Part shown: piece after piece, positions 51,598 through 59,629 of the stretch
How the letters are laid out: every line of letters starts with the position of its first letter
How positions within the stretch are numbered: the first letter of the stretch is position 1
Assembly (NCBI GenBank): GCA_947472765.1
Contig: CANJCM010000002.1
Location: forward strand, 58,420-122,419
Source: Opitutia bacterium
GTDB lineage: Bacteria; Verrucomicrobiota; Verrucomicrobiia; Opitutales; Opitutaceae
Direction: 5' to 3'
Length of the DNA stretch: 64,000 nt
Position numbers and translations under genes: made by a program
Notes under the pieces: generated by a model
What the model saw: only the letters and a program-made list of their open reading frames with translations
Told to the model about the DNA's origin: nothing
Database searches by the model: none

Positions 51598-53454
51598 CTA
51601 CGACCCTGACTGCTCCAGCACCGCTTCCTCGCGCTCACGGCGAAACTGGCTCGTGTAGAGTTCGTGGTAGTGCCCGCGCCGCCGGATGAGTTCGGCGTGC
51701 GTGCCGCATTCCTCGATTCGTCCGCCCGTGATCACGAGAATCCGGTCGGCCCGGCGAATCGTGGAGAGACGGTGGGCGATTACGAAGCTGATGCGCCCCG
51801 CGAAGATGGCCTCGAGTCCCTCCTGAATGAGTTGCTCCGTCTCCGTGTCGATGGAGGAGGTGGCCTCGTCCATGATGAAGATCTGCGGATCTGCCAGCAG
51901 CGCCCGGGCGAAGGAGAGCAACTGCCGCTGACCGCTGGAGAGACGATTGCCGCCCTCGCCCACCGGCGTGTCGTAACCCTGCTCGAGGCGCATGATGAAT
52001 TCATGCGCGTTCACGCGCCGCGCGGCCGCCTCGACCTCGGCGTCGGTGGCTTCGAGTCGGCCGTAGCGGATATTTTCACGCACGGTGCCCTTGAAGAGAT
52101 GCGGAGTCTGCAGAACGATCCCGAGCTGGGACTGGAGCCAGGCGAGGGAGCGCTCGCGGTAGTCGACGCCGTTGATCCGGATGCTGCCGGAGGTCGGCTC
52201 ATAGAACCGGCAGGCGAGTGATACGATCGTGCTTTTGCCGCCGCCCGAGGGACCGACCAGCGCGATGGTCTCACCGGCGCGAACGGTGAGATTGAAATTC
52301 GACAACACGGCGGGCCCGGTCGCGTAACGAAACGACACGTCGTTAAACTCGACCGTCTCGATTTCCGGATCCTGTCCGTCCAACGCCTGGGTCGCATCGC
52401 CGCTCGCCCTCACCGCCGCGATTCGGTCCTGCACGACGGCGCTGTCCTTGATGGCCGGCTCGGTTGCCAGCAGGCCCATGACCCGCTCGCCCGCGGCCTG
52501 CGCGCCCTGCATCTCGGTCAGCTTTAAAGCGAGTTGGTTGATCGGCTGGAAGAACTGGCCGGCGAAATTGATGAAGGCCACCAGCGTCCCGAGCGTCAGT
52601 GCCTCGTTGATCGCCAGCCAGCCGCCCTGCCACAGCGCGATGCCCGCGGCCGCGCTGCCGAGCGTCGTCACAATCGGAAAATACATCGCATTCTGCCGCG
52701 CGTTGAGGACAGCCGCGTCGAACATCTTTTCGGAGCGATGCTCGAATTCGCCGAGGTTCTCCCGCTCGCGCACGAAGGTCTTCGTGGTGCGCACGCCTTG
52801 GATGGATTCGTTGAACGCGGCCGTAATCTGGGAGTTGTGCTTCCGGATTTCGCGCGCACTGAGAAGCATTCGCCGCTGGAAGAGCCGCGACACGATCGCG
52901 AGCGGCGGCACGACCGCGAGGACGATCAGTCCGAGTCGCCAGTTCATCACGAGCAGGCTCACCGCGATCATGAGCAGGTAGGTCACACCCCAGACAATAT
53001 CGAGGAAACCCCAGGCAATGATTCGCGCCAGACGATCGCAGTCACTCGTCAGCCGCGTGATCAGCCAGCCCACCGGCCGGGTGTCGAAGAACGCGAACTC
53101 GAGCTGCTGCAGGCGATCAAAGCCCTCTCGCCGGATGTCATGCGCGAGTCGGTTGGCGATGTTGCCCGCCATCTCGATGAAAATCCAAACGCCCGTGCAA
53201 AGCGTGAGGGTCAGACCGGCGTAGACTGCGATATAGCGGGTGAAAGCGGCATTCACGCCGTCGCGCATGACGCCGTCGATGACCCAGCGGGTGACATGGG
53301 CGAAGGCGGCGTCACAGGCCGCGAGCACAACCGCGGCGATGAACAACGGCACGAGATACCGGCGCAGGTGAAGCGCCCGGCGAAAGATCTTCCACCACAA
53401 CCCGGCATCGAGCCGGGCGCGGAATTCGTCTTCCTGGAGGTGAACGGCGGACAT
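51598..53454 (-). CDS. ABC exporter half-transporter, catalytically complete NBD
   Basis: A 618-residue TMD-NBD half-exporter (six helices in residues about 30-330). The NBD has Walker A 'GPSGGGKST' (near 408), signature 'LSSGQRQLLSFARALLADP' (near 510), Walker B 'IFIMDEATSSID' with the catalytic Glu (near 530) and the H-loop His 'IAHRLST'. The signature has Ser instead of the first Gly of LSGGQ. Its partner at 53462-55318 is encoded 7 bp upstream, so the two probably form a heterodimer. Confidence 0.9.
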   Translation of the reverse strand: MSAVHLQEDEFRARLDAGLWWKIFRRALHLRRYLVPLFIAAVVLAACDAAFAHVTRWVIDGVMRDGVNAAFTRYIAVYAGLTLTLCTGVWIFIEMAGNIANRLAHDIRREGFDRLQQLEFAFFDTRPVGWLITRLTSDCDRLARIIAWGFLDIVWGVTYLLMIAVSLLVMNWRLGLIVLAVVPPLAIVSRLFQRRMLLSAREIRKHNSQITAAFNESIQGVRTTKTFVRERENLGEFEHRSEKMFDAAVLNARQNAMYFPIVTTLGSAAAGIALWQGGWLAINEALTLGTLVAFINFAGQFFQPINQLALKLTEMQGAQAAGERVMGLLATEPAIKDSAVVQDRIAAVRASGDATQALDGQDPEIETVEFNDVSFRYATGPAVLSNFNLTVRAGETIALVGPSGGGKSTIVSLACRFYEPTSGSIRINGVDYRERSLAWLQSQLGIVLQTPHLFKGTVRENIRYGRLEATDAEVEAAARRVNAHEFIMRLEQGYDTPVGEGGNRLSSGQRQLLSFARALLADPQIFIMDEATSSIDTETEQLIQEGLEAIFAGRISFVIAHRLSTIRRADRILVITGGRIEECGTHAELIRRRGHYHELYTSQFRREREEAVLEQSGS

Positions 53455-53461
53455 GATGGAA

Positions 53462-55318
53462 TTACGGTTGGCCGGCCGGACTCACCGGGAGTTTCGCCTC
53501 CGTGGCGGAGAGCAGCTCGGCTTCGACGTTCGTCTGGATTTCCCAGAGCCGGCGGTACATGCCGGGCTCCTTGATCAATTCGGCGTGGCGGCCGGACTGG
53601 ATGATTCGTCCGTGATCGAGCACGAGAACCCGATCCGCTTGCGCCAGCGTCGAGAGCCGGTGTGCGATCACGAGCGTGGTCGCCCGACCGCGACGCTGCC
53701 GCAGGGCATCGAGGATGAGACTTTCGGTTTCGCCGTCGACCGCGCTCAGCGCGTCGTCGAGCACCAGCAAGGGCGGGCGTTTCAGAATGGCCCGGGCGAT
53801 CGCGACGCGCTGCCGTTGTCCACCTGAGAGGGTGATGCCGCGCTCGCCGATCAGCGTGTCGTAGCCCTGTTCAAAGGTCGTGATCGTATCGTGGATGCAC
53901 GCGACGCGCGCCGCCTCCTCGATTTCATGGTCGGGTGCATCGCCGCGGCCAAAGCGGAGATTTTCCTTCAGCGTGCGGGAGAAGAGAAACGGCTCCTGCA
54001 TCACGACGCCCGCCTGCGCGCGGATCCAGGTGCGCGGTAGCGTCCGGAGTTCCCGCCCGTCGAAGAAGATCTCGCCCTCCGTGTAATCGTAGAGCCGGAG
54101 CAGCAGATGCATGAGCGTGCTTTTGCCCGAACCGGAGGGTCCGAGCACCGCGAGCGTCTCGCCCGGCGCCACCTCGAACGAGAGCCCGTTCAAGGCGGCC
54201 AGGTCGCCGCCGTGACTGAAGCGAAGGTTGCGCACCGCGATCGTGCCCGTGAAGGCCGCAGGCGGGGGCTCGTTCGAGCCGACGTTCACCTCGGGTTCGC
54301 GTTCGACTGCCAGAATTTCGCCAATTCGGCCCAACGCGATCGAGGTCTTGCCCAGGTCCGTGAGCACGCGACCCATCTGGCGCACCGGCCACAGCAGGAT
54401 CGCGAGGTAGGACAGGAACGCGAAGAGCACGCCGACCGTGATCTCACCCGTCGTCACCCAGTGCGCACCCACCATGAGCGTGAGTCCGAGCTGGCTGAGC
54501 GCCACCAGGTCGCTCACCGACCAGTACCACGACAGCAACCGCAGCAGCCGCAGGCTCCGATCGCGGTAATTCGCATTGGGGCCGGCGAACTTCTCGCGTT
54601 CGAAATCCTGCCGCGCAAAGGCACGCACGACCCGGATGCCGGTAAGATTTCCCTGGATGACTGCGGTCAGCGCGCCTTCCGCCTCGTCGACCTGACGGAA
54701 AACATGCTTCACCCGACGAAAATAGAAATAGCCGTAGCCCACGAGGGGCGGGATTAAGGCGAACGAAACGGCCGTCATGGAGGGGCTCAACGTCAGCAGC
54801 AAGGGCACGGCGACGCCGGCAAGCACGAGGGCGTTGCCGATTTCCATGAGCTGGCTCGCCAGAAACTGGCGCGTCGTCTCCACGTCACTGGTGCAACGCT
54901 GCACCAAATCGCCGGTGTCGGTGCGATCGTGGTAACGGGCCGGGAGCCGATTCAGGTGGTCATAGAGTTCATTCTTCAACCGGCGGGCGATGCCGTCGCT
55001 GGCGAGCGACACGAGCCAGCCCTTCAGATAGCTGCACACGCCGCCGATCAAGCTGAGCCCAAGCATCGCGACCGGCGCGAGCCAGAGGGCGGCGCGGAGG
55101 TGCTCGGGTCCCCCGAAGATCGAGAGGAAGAGTTTAATCAGCCAGGGCGTGGAATCGTCCACGGTCTTGCCCGCGACAGCATAGTCGATCGTGACCGTGC
55201 CGACCAGAGGCACGCCGTAGTTCAGCAACGTCGCCAGCAGCAGGCAGCCCAAGGCCAGACCGTAGCGCAGCCGGTGGCCGCGCAGCAGTCGCCAAAGACT
55301 TTGAAACTGGGATGTCAT
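53462..55318 (-). CDS. ABC exporter half-transporter, degenerate NBD
   Basis: A second 618-residue half-exporter, identical in length to its partner. Walker A 'GPSGSGKST' (near 392) and the canonical signature 'LSGGQRQRVAIARAILKRP' are intact, but Walker B reads 'LLVLDDALSAVD': the catalytic Glu is Asp. This is the usual asymmetry of heterodimeric exporters such as TM287/288 and TmrAB, where the non-canonical site pairs this NBD with the altered signature of the other. The substrate is not evident. It leads the operon, preceded by a terminator. Confidence 0.92.
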   Translation of the reverse strand: MTSQFQSLWRLLRGHRLRYGLALGCLLLATLLNYGVPLVGTVTIDYAVAGKTVDDSTPWLIKLFLSIFGGPEHLRAALWLAPVAMLGLSLIGGVCSYLKGWLVSLASDGIARRLKNELYDHLNRLPARYHDRTDTGDLVQRCTSDVETTRQFLASQLMEIGNALVLAGVAVPLLLTLSPSMTAVSFALIPPLVGYGYFYFRRVKHVFRQVDEAEGALTAVIQGNLTGIRVVRAFARQDFEREKFAGPNANYRDRSLRLLRLLSWYWSVSDLVALSQLGLTLMVGAHWVTTGEITVGVLFAFLSYLAILLWPVRQMGRVLTDLGKTSIALGRIGEILAVEREPEVNVGSNEPPPAAFTGTIAVRNLRFSHGGDLAALNGLSFEVAPGETLAVLGPSGSGKSTLMHLLLRLYDYTEGEIFFDGRELRTLPRTWIRAQAGVVMQEPFLFSRTLKENLRFGRGDAPDHEIEEAARVACIHDTITTFEQGYDTLIGERGITLSGGQRQRVAIARAILKRPPLLVLDDALSAVDGETESLILDALRQRRGRATTLVIAHRLSTLAQADRVLVLDHGRIIQSGRHAELIKEPGMYRRLWEIQTNVEAELLSATEAKLPVSPAGQP

Positions 55319-55354
55319 GAAAGAAATAGACGTCGGGGACGGAGTGTCCGAAGG

Positions 55355-55390
55355 CAGAAAAACGAAAAACCCGCTCAGGGAAGAGCGGGT
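55355..55390 (-). terminator. Intrinsic terminator upstream of the ABC exporter
   Basis: An 8-bp stem (ACCCGCTC/GAGCGGGT, 55369-55376 and 55383-55390) with a 6-nt loop is followed on the minus strand by TTTTTCGTTTTT. It would end a minus-strand transcript coming from about 55.4-55.6 kb, where only a coding remnant is now seen. Confidence 0.8.
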
Positions 55391-55403
55391 GGACCAGCCG
55401 AAT

Positions 55404-55610
55404 CTACTTCGCCACAGCCCGCTCGATGGCGGGCTGGATTTGTCACCGGACGTGATTCAAATCCCCAGCCCACCGCTTGGTGTTGGTAATATAGGCTTGG
55501 GAATTTGTCATGGTGCGCTCCGGGTTGAAGTTGGGCGGAGAAAACGGATCGTAGTATTCCCACGCAAGCGGAATTTCGGCGGCCGCGTGCGTGAGAGCCC
55601 ATGTGAAGAG
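55404..55610 (-). pseudogene. C-terminal remnant of an unidentified protein, with in-frame TGA
   Basis: One minus-strand frame, open from 55610, reads like protein: 'EIPLAWEYYDPFSPPNFN', 'PERTMTNSQAYITNTKRWAGD', then a TGA (55443-55445). After it the same frame gives 'QIQPAIERAVAK' and a normal stop, directly followed by the terminator at 55355-55390. The terminator position and the composition suggest the end of a lost gene. I do not recognise the family. It could be chance, as the open stretch is short. Confidence 0.35.
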
Positions 55611-55627
55611 TCAAAAACACCCCCTCA

Positions 55628-55714
55628 TGTCATTCTGAGCGCAGCGAAGAATCCATGCTCTCGAGGGAGGTCCCGCCCTGGATGACCAAGCCTGTCGCTG
55701 CGCTCGGAATGACA
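55628..55714. repeat. MITE-like inverted repeat (TGTCATTCTGAGCGCAGCG)
   Basis: Arms 55628-55646 and 55696-55714 match 18 of 19 over an 87-bp element. 'gtcattctgagcgcagcgaagaatcc' is an intergenic motif seen in many bacteria. Confidence 0.7.
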
Positions 55715-55724
55715 GGGTATTCAC

Positions 55725-55815
55725 CCAGTCTCGTGAGCGGCGGGACTGCATTGAGCGAAGAGGTGAAGAGGTCCCTGCCCTCACGGGCAGGGCTACCCAA
55801 ACCGACGGCAACTAC
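55725..55815 (+). repeat. Dispersed two-hairpin element, copy F (diverged)
   Basis: 'TCGTGAGCGGCGGGACTG' and 'CCCTGCCCTCACGGGCAGGG' keep the two-hairpin plan and the spacer 'AGCGAAGAGGTGAAGAGGT', with several substitutions. It lies next to the inverted-repeat element at 55628-55714. Confidence 0.6.
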
Positions 55816-55862
55816 CTGGTGGCCGAAAGTCCGACTGCCATGCGACCGCTGAATAGGCCCCC

Positions 55863-56279
55863 CTATCCCATCACCGTCACGACAATGTTTCGCGTGTGAC
55901 TGACACGACGATGTTCCCAGAGGAAAATGCCCTGCCACGTGCCCAGCAGCAGCCGGCCGTCGGCGAACGGCACCTGCTCGCTCGTGCGCGTCAGGGCCAT
56001 CTTGATGTGACTCGGCATGTCGTCGGGACCTTCCGCCGTGTGCACGAAGTGCGGATCGTTTTCCGGGACGAGGCGATCGAGCCAGCGCTCGAGATCGTGG
56101 CGCGCGGAAGGATCCGCGTTCTCCATGATCACGAGCGAGCAACTCGTGTGCTGGCAGAAGATGGTGACAACCCCCGAGCCGAATCCGGAACGAGTCACCT
56201 CTCGCGCCACCGCCTCAGTGATCTCGTGGGTGCCGCGTCCGGGAGTGCGGATCGTCAGGGTCTTTTGCTGGACGCCCAT
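55863..56279 (-). CDS. yjbQ: YjbQ family protein (UPF0047)
   Basis: A 138-residue protein, the family's usual length. 'GVVTIFCQHTSCSLVIMENADPSARHDLERWLDRLVPE' is present in order (near 41-78), 'HTAEGPDDMPSHIK' (near 84) holds the conserved His/Asp residues, and 'LGTWQGIFLWEHR' (near 110) ends the core. YjbQ proteins form trimers and have weak thiamine-phosphate synthase activity in E. coli; the physiological role is unclear. The start is at MGVQQKTLTI, where the family begins. Confidence 0.93.
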   Translation of the reverse strand: MGVQQKTLTIRTPGRGTHEITEAVAREVTRSGFGSGVVTIFCQHTSCSLVIMENADPSARHDLERWLDRLVPENDPHFVHTAEGPDDMPSHIKMALTRTSEQVPFADGRLLLGTWQGIFLWEHRRVSHTRNIVVTVMG

Positions 56280-56286
56280 AAAAACT

Positions 56287-56914
56287 TCAGTCGCCACCAC
56301 GGGCACCCGTGAGGCCCGGCCGCGTCATCGCAACCGCATCCAACAGGCGGCTGACGGTCGCTTCATCGAGCAGTCCGCGCGCCAGCACGACCTCGCGCAA
56401 CGTGCGTCCCGTGGCGTGCGCTTCCTTCGCCACCCCGGCCGCGACATCGTAGCCGAGGGCGAGCGCGACGCTGACATGGAGCACCGAGGGAATGACGTCG
56501 TTGGACGATTGTCCGAGGTTCACGTCGTCGTTGGGATGAACCGGGCGCTTCGAGCCGATCGGTTCGCCGGAGATCTGAGAAACCCGGTTCGCGATAACCT
56601 CATTCGCGTTCGTATTCGTCGAGGTCCCCGAACCGGTTTGAAAGACGTCGATCGGGAAACTGCGCGAGATGCTCTCCCGCGGCGACTTCGCGCGCGGCCT
56701 GCTGGATCAGCCGGCTCTTGTCCTCTGGCAACAGACCGAGTTCCTCATTGGCCCGGGCACACGCGAGCTTGATCAAGCCCAGAGTGCGAATGAACGGCGC
56801 GGGCAGTGGCCGACCGCTGATGGGAAAGTTCAGGACGGCTCGCTGCGTACTCGCGCCATAGAGCGCACCGTCGGGCACCGGCACTTCACCCATTGAATCC
56901 CGTTCCAGTCGCAT
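56287..56914 (-). pseudogene. fumC: Decayed class II fumarate hydratase
   Basis: The start 'MRLERDSMGEVPVPDGALYGASTQRAV' (from 56914) is a normal FumC N-terminus. At about 56640 the run of Cs in 'tttcccgatcgac' causes a frameshift: with one C fewer the sequence continues '[26 protein letters not shown]', then '[18 protein letters not shown]'. Next a large deletion joins 'VSVALALG' to the C-terminal '[21 protein letters not shown]', losing about 255 residues including the catalytic SSxMPGK loop. The product cannot be active. Confidence 0.85.
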
Positions 56915-56939
56915 GGCGCAGCATACCGAAGTTTGGGAA

Positions 56940-56966
56940 ATAAAAAAGCCCCGCCGGAGCGGGGCC
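56940..56966 (-). terminator. Intrinsic terminator of the second ECF sigma operon
   Basis: Stem GCCCCGC/GCGGGGC (56948-56954 and 56959-56965) with a 4-nt loop is followed on the minus strand by TTTTTTATTT. It lies 28 bp past the stop of 56994-57818. Confidence 0.85.
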
Positions 56967-56993
56967 GAAACCGGGGTCGCGTGGTCGCGCCGA

Positions 56994-57818
56994 TCAGAAC
57001 TTGAAGGAGAGCTGATTCCCGCTGCCTTCGAGGCGGTGATTTTGGTCGTAGAGGCGCTCGTTGGAGATCTGGCTGGTGACGCGAGTCGCCGTGCGTGAGG
57101 GACGCTCCAGGGAACTCATCATCGCCATGGCCGATTGAATCCGCGCGCGGCGGGCTTCGCTCGGATGGGTCATCTGCGCCAGCGGATCAACCGCCGGCGT
57201 GCGGGCCGGGAGGGCACGAGTTTCAAAACCACGCGTGCCGCCCAAAAGACTGCGGGTGACGGCAGGCTCGGCCGCCTGGACTGCCGCGAGATTGGCGGCG
57301 ATACGATCCGACGCCTGTGAATCGCTCATGGAACCGAGCAGGGAAACGCGCCGCGGGGAAAGCTCCACCGGAACCGAGGGCTCCACTGAGGCGACCGCAA
57401 CGGTCGTTGCCGCTTCGTTCTCGCGCGCGTCGTAGACCGGCAAGACGGCCGCATCGACGGAGAGCGGGCCAGCGGGCTCAATCTGCATCGACGTGTTCGC
57501 AGCAACCTGGGCCGCTGGAGACTGCACCGCAGCCAGGACCAAATCTGATCCTGGGGCCGGAACGCGGTACTCGCGAAAGGTCACGAAACTCAAAACCAGC
57601 ACAGCCGTGGCACCCAAGGGCAACGGGCGGCGGGCTATCCCGGCAATCAGTTGCGGGACGCGCTTCCACCATGGCTTCCGTTCCACCAAGGCCGCCAACT
57701 GCTTCGTACGCAGTTCACGATCAAAACGCTGCCAGAATTCTGCGGCGGGACGCTCAGCGCGCTTCAGGCGCAGCAAATCCTCGAGCGTTACGGGGGGCTT
57801 TCCATCCTGCTTCATCAT
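56994..57818 (-). CDS. Membrane-anchored protein behind ECF sigma factor, candidate anti-sigma
   Basis: A 274-residue protein: a cytoplasmic N-terminus rich in Arg/Lys ('LEDLLRLKRAERPAAEFWQRFDREL', about 12-36), one transmembrane helix (about 64-82) and a long Ala/Pro-rich periplasmic part. 'FWQRFDRELR' followed by the helix is a common layout of verrucomicrobial sigma partners. The ATG overlaps the sigma stop by 4 bp. No zinc finger is visible, so an anti-sigma role is inferred from position and layout. Confidence 0.65.
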   Translation of the reverse strand: MMKQDGKPPVTLEDLLRLKRAERPAAEFWQRFDRELRTKQLAALVERKPWWKRVPQLIAGIARRPLPLGATAVLVLSFVTFREYRVPAPGSDLVLAAVQSPAAQVAANTSMQIEPAGPLSVDAAVLPVYDARENEAATTVAVASVEPSVPVELSPRRVSLLGSMSDSQASDRIAANLAAVQAAEPAVTRSLLGGTRGFETRALPARTPAVDPLAQMTHPSEARRARIQSAMAMMSSLERPSRTATRVTSQISNERLYDQNHRLEGSGNQLSFKF

Positions 57819-58453
57819 CGATTCATGTAGGGCTGCATTTCAGCCTGTAAAAGTTGCTTCGCGTAGTGGAGGCGGGACCGGACGGTGCCGACTGAGCACT
57901 CCATGACTTCAGCGATTTCCTGGTGGCTGAGGCCTTCGATTTCAAAAAGAGTCACCACGGTACGATGCTTGATAGACAATTTGAGCATCGCGTCGTTCAA
58001 TTTTTCCTGAAGCTCGCGAACAAAGGTATCGCGCTCCGCCCCAGTCTTATCTGTCAGAGCCGCAATGATTTCCTTCGAGATCGGTTCCTCCGAATCAATG
58101 GATTCGAGACTGAAGAACGAACGGAGCCGTGTTTTGCGCAGATGGCTCAGGGTCGAATTGACGGCAATGCGGTAGAGCCACGTGAAAAACGACGACTGGC
58201 CACCGAACCGATGGATCGACTGGAAAGCCTTGATGAACGCATCCTGGGTCAAATCCGCGGCATCCTCGCGGTTGGACGTCATATTGTAGACGATACCGTA
58301 AACCCGCTCGCGATACTTGGTAATCAGGCGATCGAAGGCGGCCACATCGCCCGCCTGGACCTGACGGACGATCTCGACGTCCGCGTCGGCTTCCTGCCGC
58401 CGCTCGGGAGAAGCCACCAGCGCCTTGCCGAGAACTTTGGTCGCTTCGGTCAC
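57815..58453 (-). CDS. ECF-family RNA polymerase sigma factor (RpoE-like)
   Basis: A 212-residue sigma factor. Region 2 has 'YRERVYGIVYNMTSNREDAADLTQDAFIKAF' in order (near 46-76) and 'SFFTWLYRIAVNSTLSHLRK' (near 85). Region 4 has 'LKLSIKHRTVVTLFEIEGLSHQEIAEVMECSVGTVRSRL' in order (near 160-198). The start is uncertain: a GTG at 58453 avoids overlapping the polyprenyl synthetase gene, while an ATG at 58555 would overlap it by 47 bp. The following gene is its likely regulator. Confidence 0.88.
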   Translation of the reverse strand: MTEATKVLGKALVASPERRQEADADVEIVRQVQAGDVAAFDRLITKYRERVYGIVYNMTSNREDAADLTQDAFIKAFQSIHRFGGQSSFFTWLYRIAVNSTLSHLRKTRLRSFFSLESIDSEEPISKEIIAALTDKTGAERDTFVRELQEKLNDAMLKLSIKHRTVVTLFEIEGLSHQEIAEVMECSVGTVRSRLHYAKQLLQAEMQPYMNR

Positions 58454-58508
58454 GCCGCCAAGAAACGCCGTGATTCCGATCGGAGCAACTGGAATTTTCG
58501 GCAGGTAG

Positions 58509-59576
58509 TCACCCGGGCCGCTGCAAACTTGCGACCTGGGCCTCGAGCAAGTCACACAAGTTCAGCAACAGACCGGTCGGCGGCTCCGCCGCCCAGGGTG
58601 CCAGCGCCCCACGGGCAACCACCACCTCCGCGTAGACCGCCTCGGCCACCGCGTCGAAGACCCCCGACTCCCGCATCTGCCGCAGGCGCAGGGGCGCATC
58701 AGGCGGGCGCTCGCCGCTCACCTCAGCGCGCAAATTGGCCGCTTCCGCGGGCGATAGCCGCTCCAGCAGCACCAACAAAGGCAGGGTCAGTTTGCCGCTG
58801 GCGAGATCCGTGCCGAGCGTCTTTCCAATCCGCGCCTCGTCCCCGAAGAAGTCCACGAGGTCGTCGTAAATCTGATACGCGATGCCCAGGTGCCGGCCGA
58901 ACCGGCTCGCGGCGGCCACGTAGGCGTCGGCGTAGCCGCCGAGCCGCGTCCCCAAAAAGCAGGAGACGCGAAACAGCTCGGCCGTCTTCAAGTCGACGAT
59001 CCGCTGATAGTCGGCCCGGGTGATGTTCATCGAACCCCGGCGCAGGGTCTGGACGATCTCGCCGGCGCAGACGCGGCGGGTTGATTCCGAGACGGCGGCG
59101 CAGACCTCGGTGGTCGGAAACTGCGTCGCCAGGTGCAGGGCGTGGGCAAAAAGCGCATCACCGAGCAGCACCGCGGCATTCGGACCGAATTCGCGGGCCG
59201 CCGTGCGCCGGCTGCGCCGGACGTCCGCTTGGTCCATGATATCGTCGTGGACGAGTGTCGCGAGGTGCACGAGTTCGACCACCGCCGCCAGCCGCACCAA
59301 GTCAGGCCGAATCTCACCGGACGCGCGCCAGCCACTCAGAAAAACAAGGGCCGGGCGGATGCGCTTGCCGGAGGTGTCGATGCAATAGTCGGCCATCGAT
59401 CGAATCTCCGGTTCGAAAGCGGCCAATTGGGCATGCAGGAAGGTGTCGAGCTCGCTGAGGTGCGGCGCGAGCCGGGTGAAGACTCCCGCGAACGGGTGCA
59501 CCGCCGCGGCCCCAGCACTTTTCTCCGGCAAGGGAGTCACGGTCGGCTCGCCGAGGGACGGACGGACGCTGTTCAT
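58509..59576 (-). CDS. Polyprenyl (octaprenyl-type) diphosphate synthase
   Basis: A 355-residue all-helical trans-prenyltransferase. The first Asp-rich motif is 'LVHDDIMDQADVRR' (near 108-121), the second 'YQIYDDLVDFFGDE' (near 240), with the conserved Lys/Arg 'GKRIRPALVF' (near 67). It adds isopentenyl units to build the long side chain of a quinone. The start at 59576 (MNSVRPSLG) is preferred because the earlier in-frame codons overlap the divergent CPBP gene. It is not co-transcribed with other isoprenoid genes. Confidence 0.92.
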   Translation of the reverse strand: MNSVRPSLGEPTVTPLPEKSAGAAAVHPFAGVFTRLAPHLSELDTFLHAQLAAFEPEIRSMADYCIDTSGKRIRPALVFLSGWRASGEIRPDLVRLAAVVELVHLATLVHDDIMDQADVRRSRRTAAREFGPNAAVLLGDALFAHALHLATQFPTTEVCAAVSESTRRVCAGEIVQTLRRGSMNITRADYQRIVDLKTAELFRVSCFLGTRLGGYADAYVAAASRFGRHLGIAYQIYDDLVDFFGDEARIGKTLGTDLASGKLTLPLLVLLERLSPAEAANLRAEVSGERPPDAPLRLRQMRESGVFDAVAEAVYAEVVVARGALAPWAAEPPTGLLLNLCDLLEAQVASLQRPG

Positions 59577-59629
59577 GGTTGCCTCGACGTTGGGCGCGAA
59601 ATCGGAAATGACGAACCAATAGTCTTTCG

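Noticed and set aside
55431..55480. tRNA-like T-loop string (GATTCAAATCCCC)
   Set aside because: No acceptor stem, anticodon arm or CCA end can be drawn around it.
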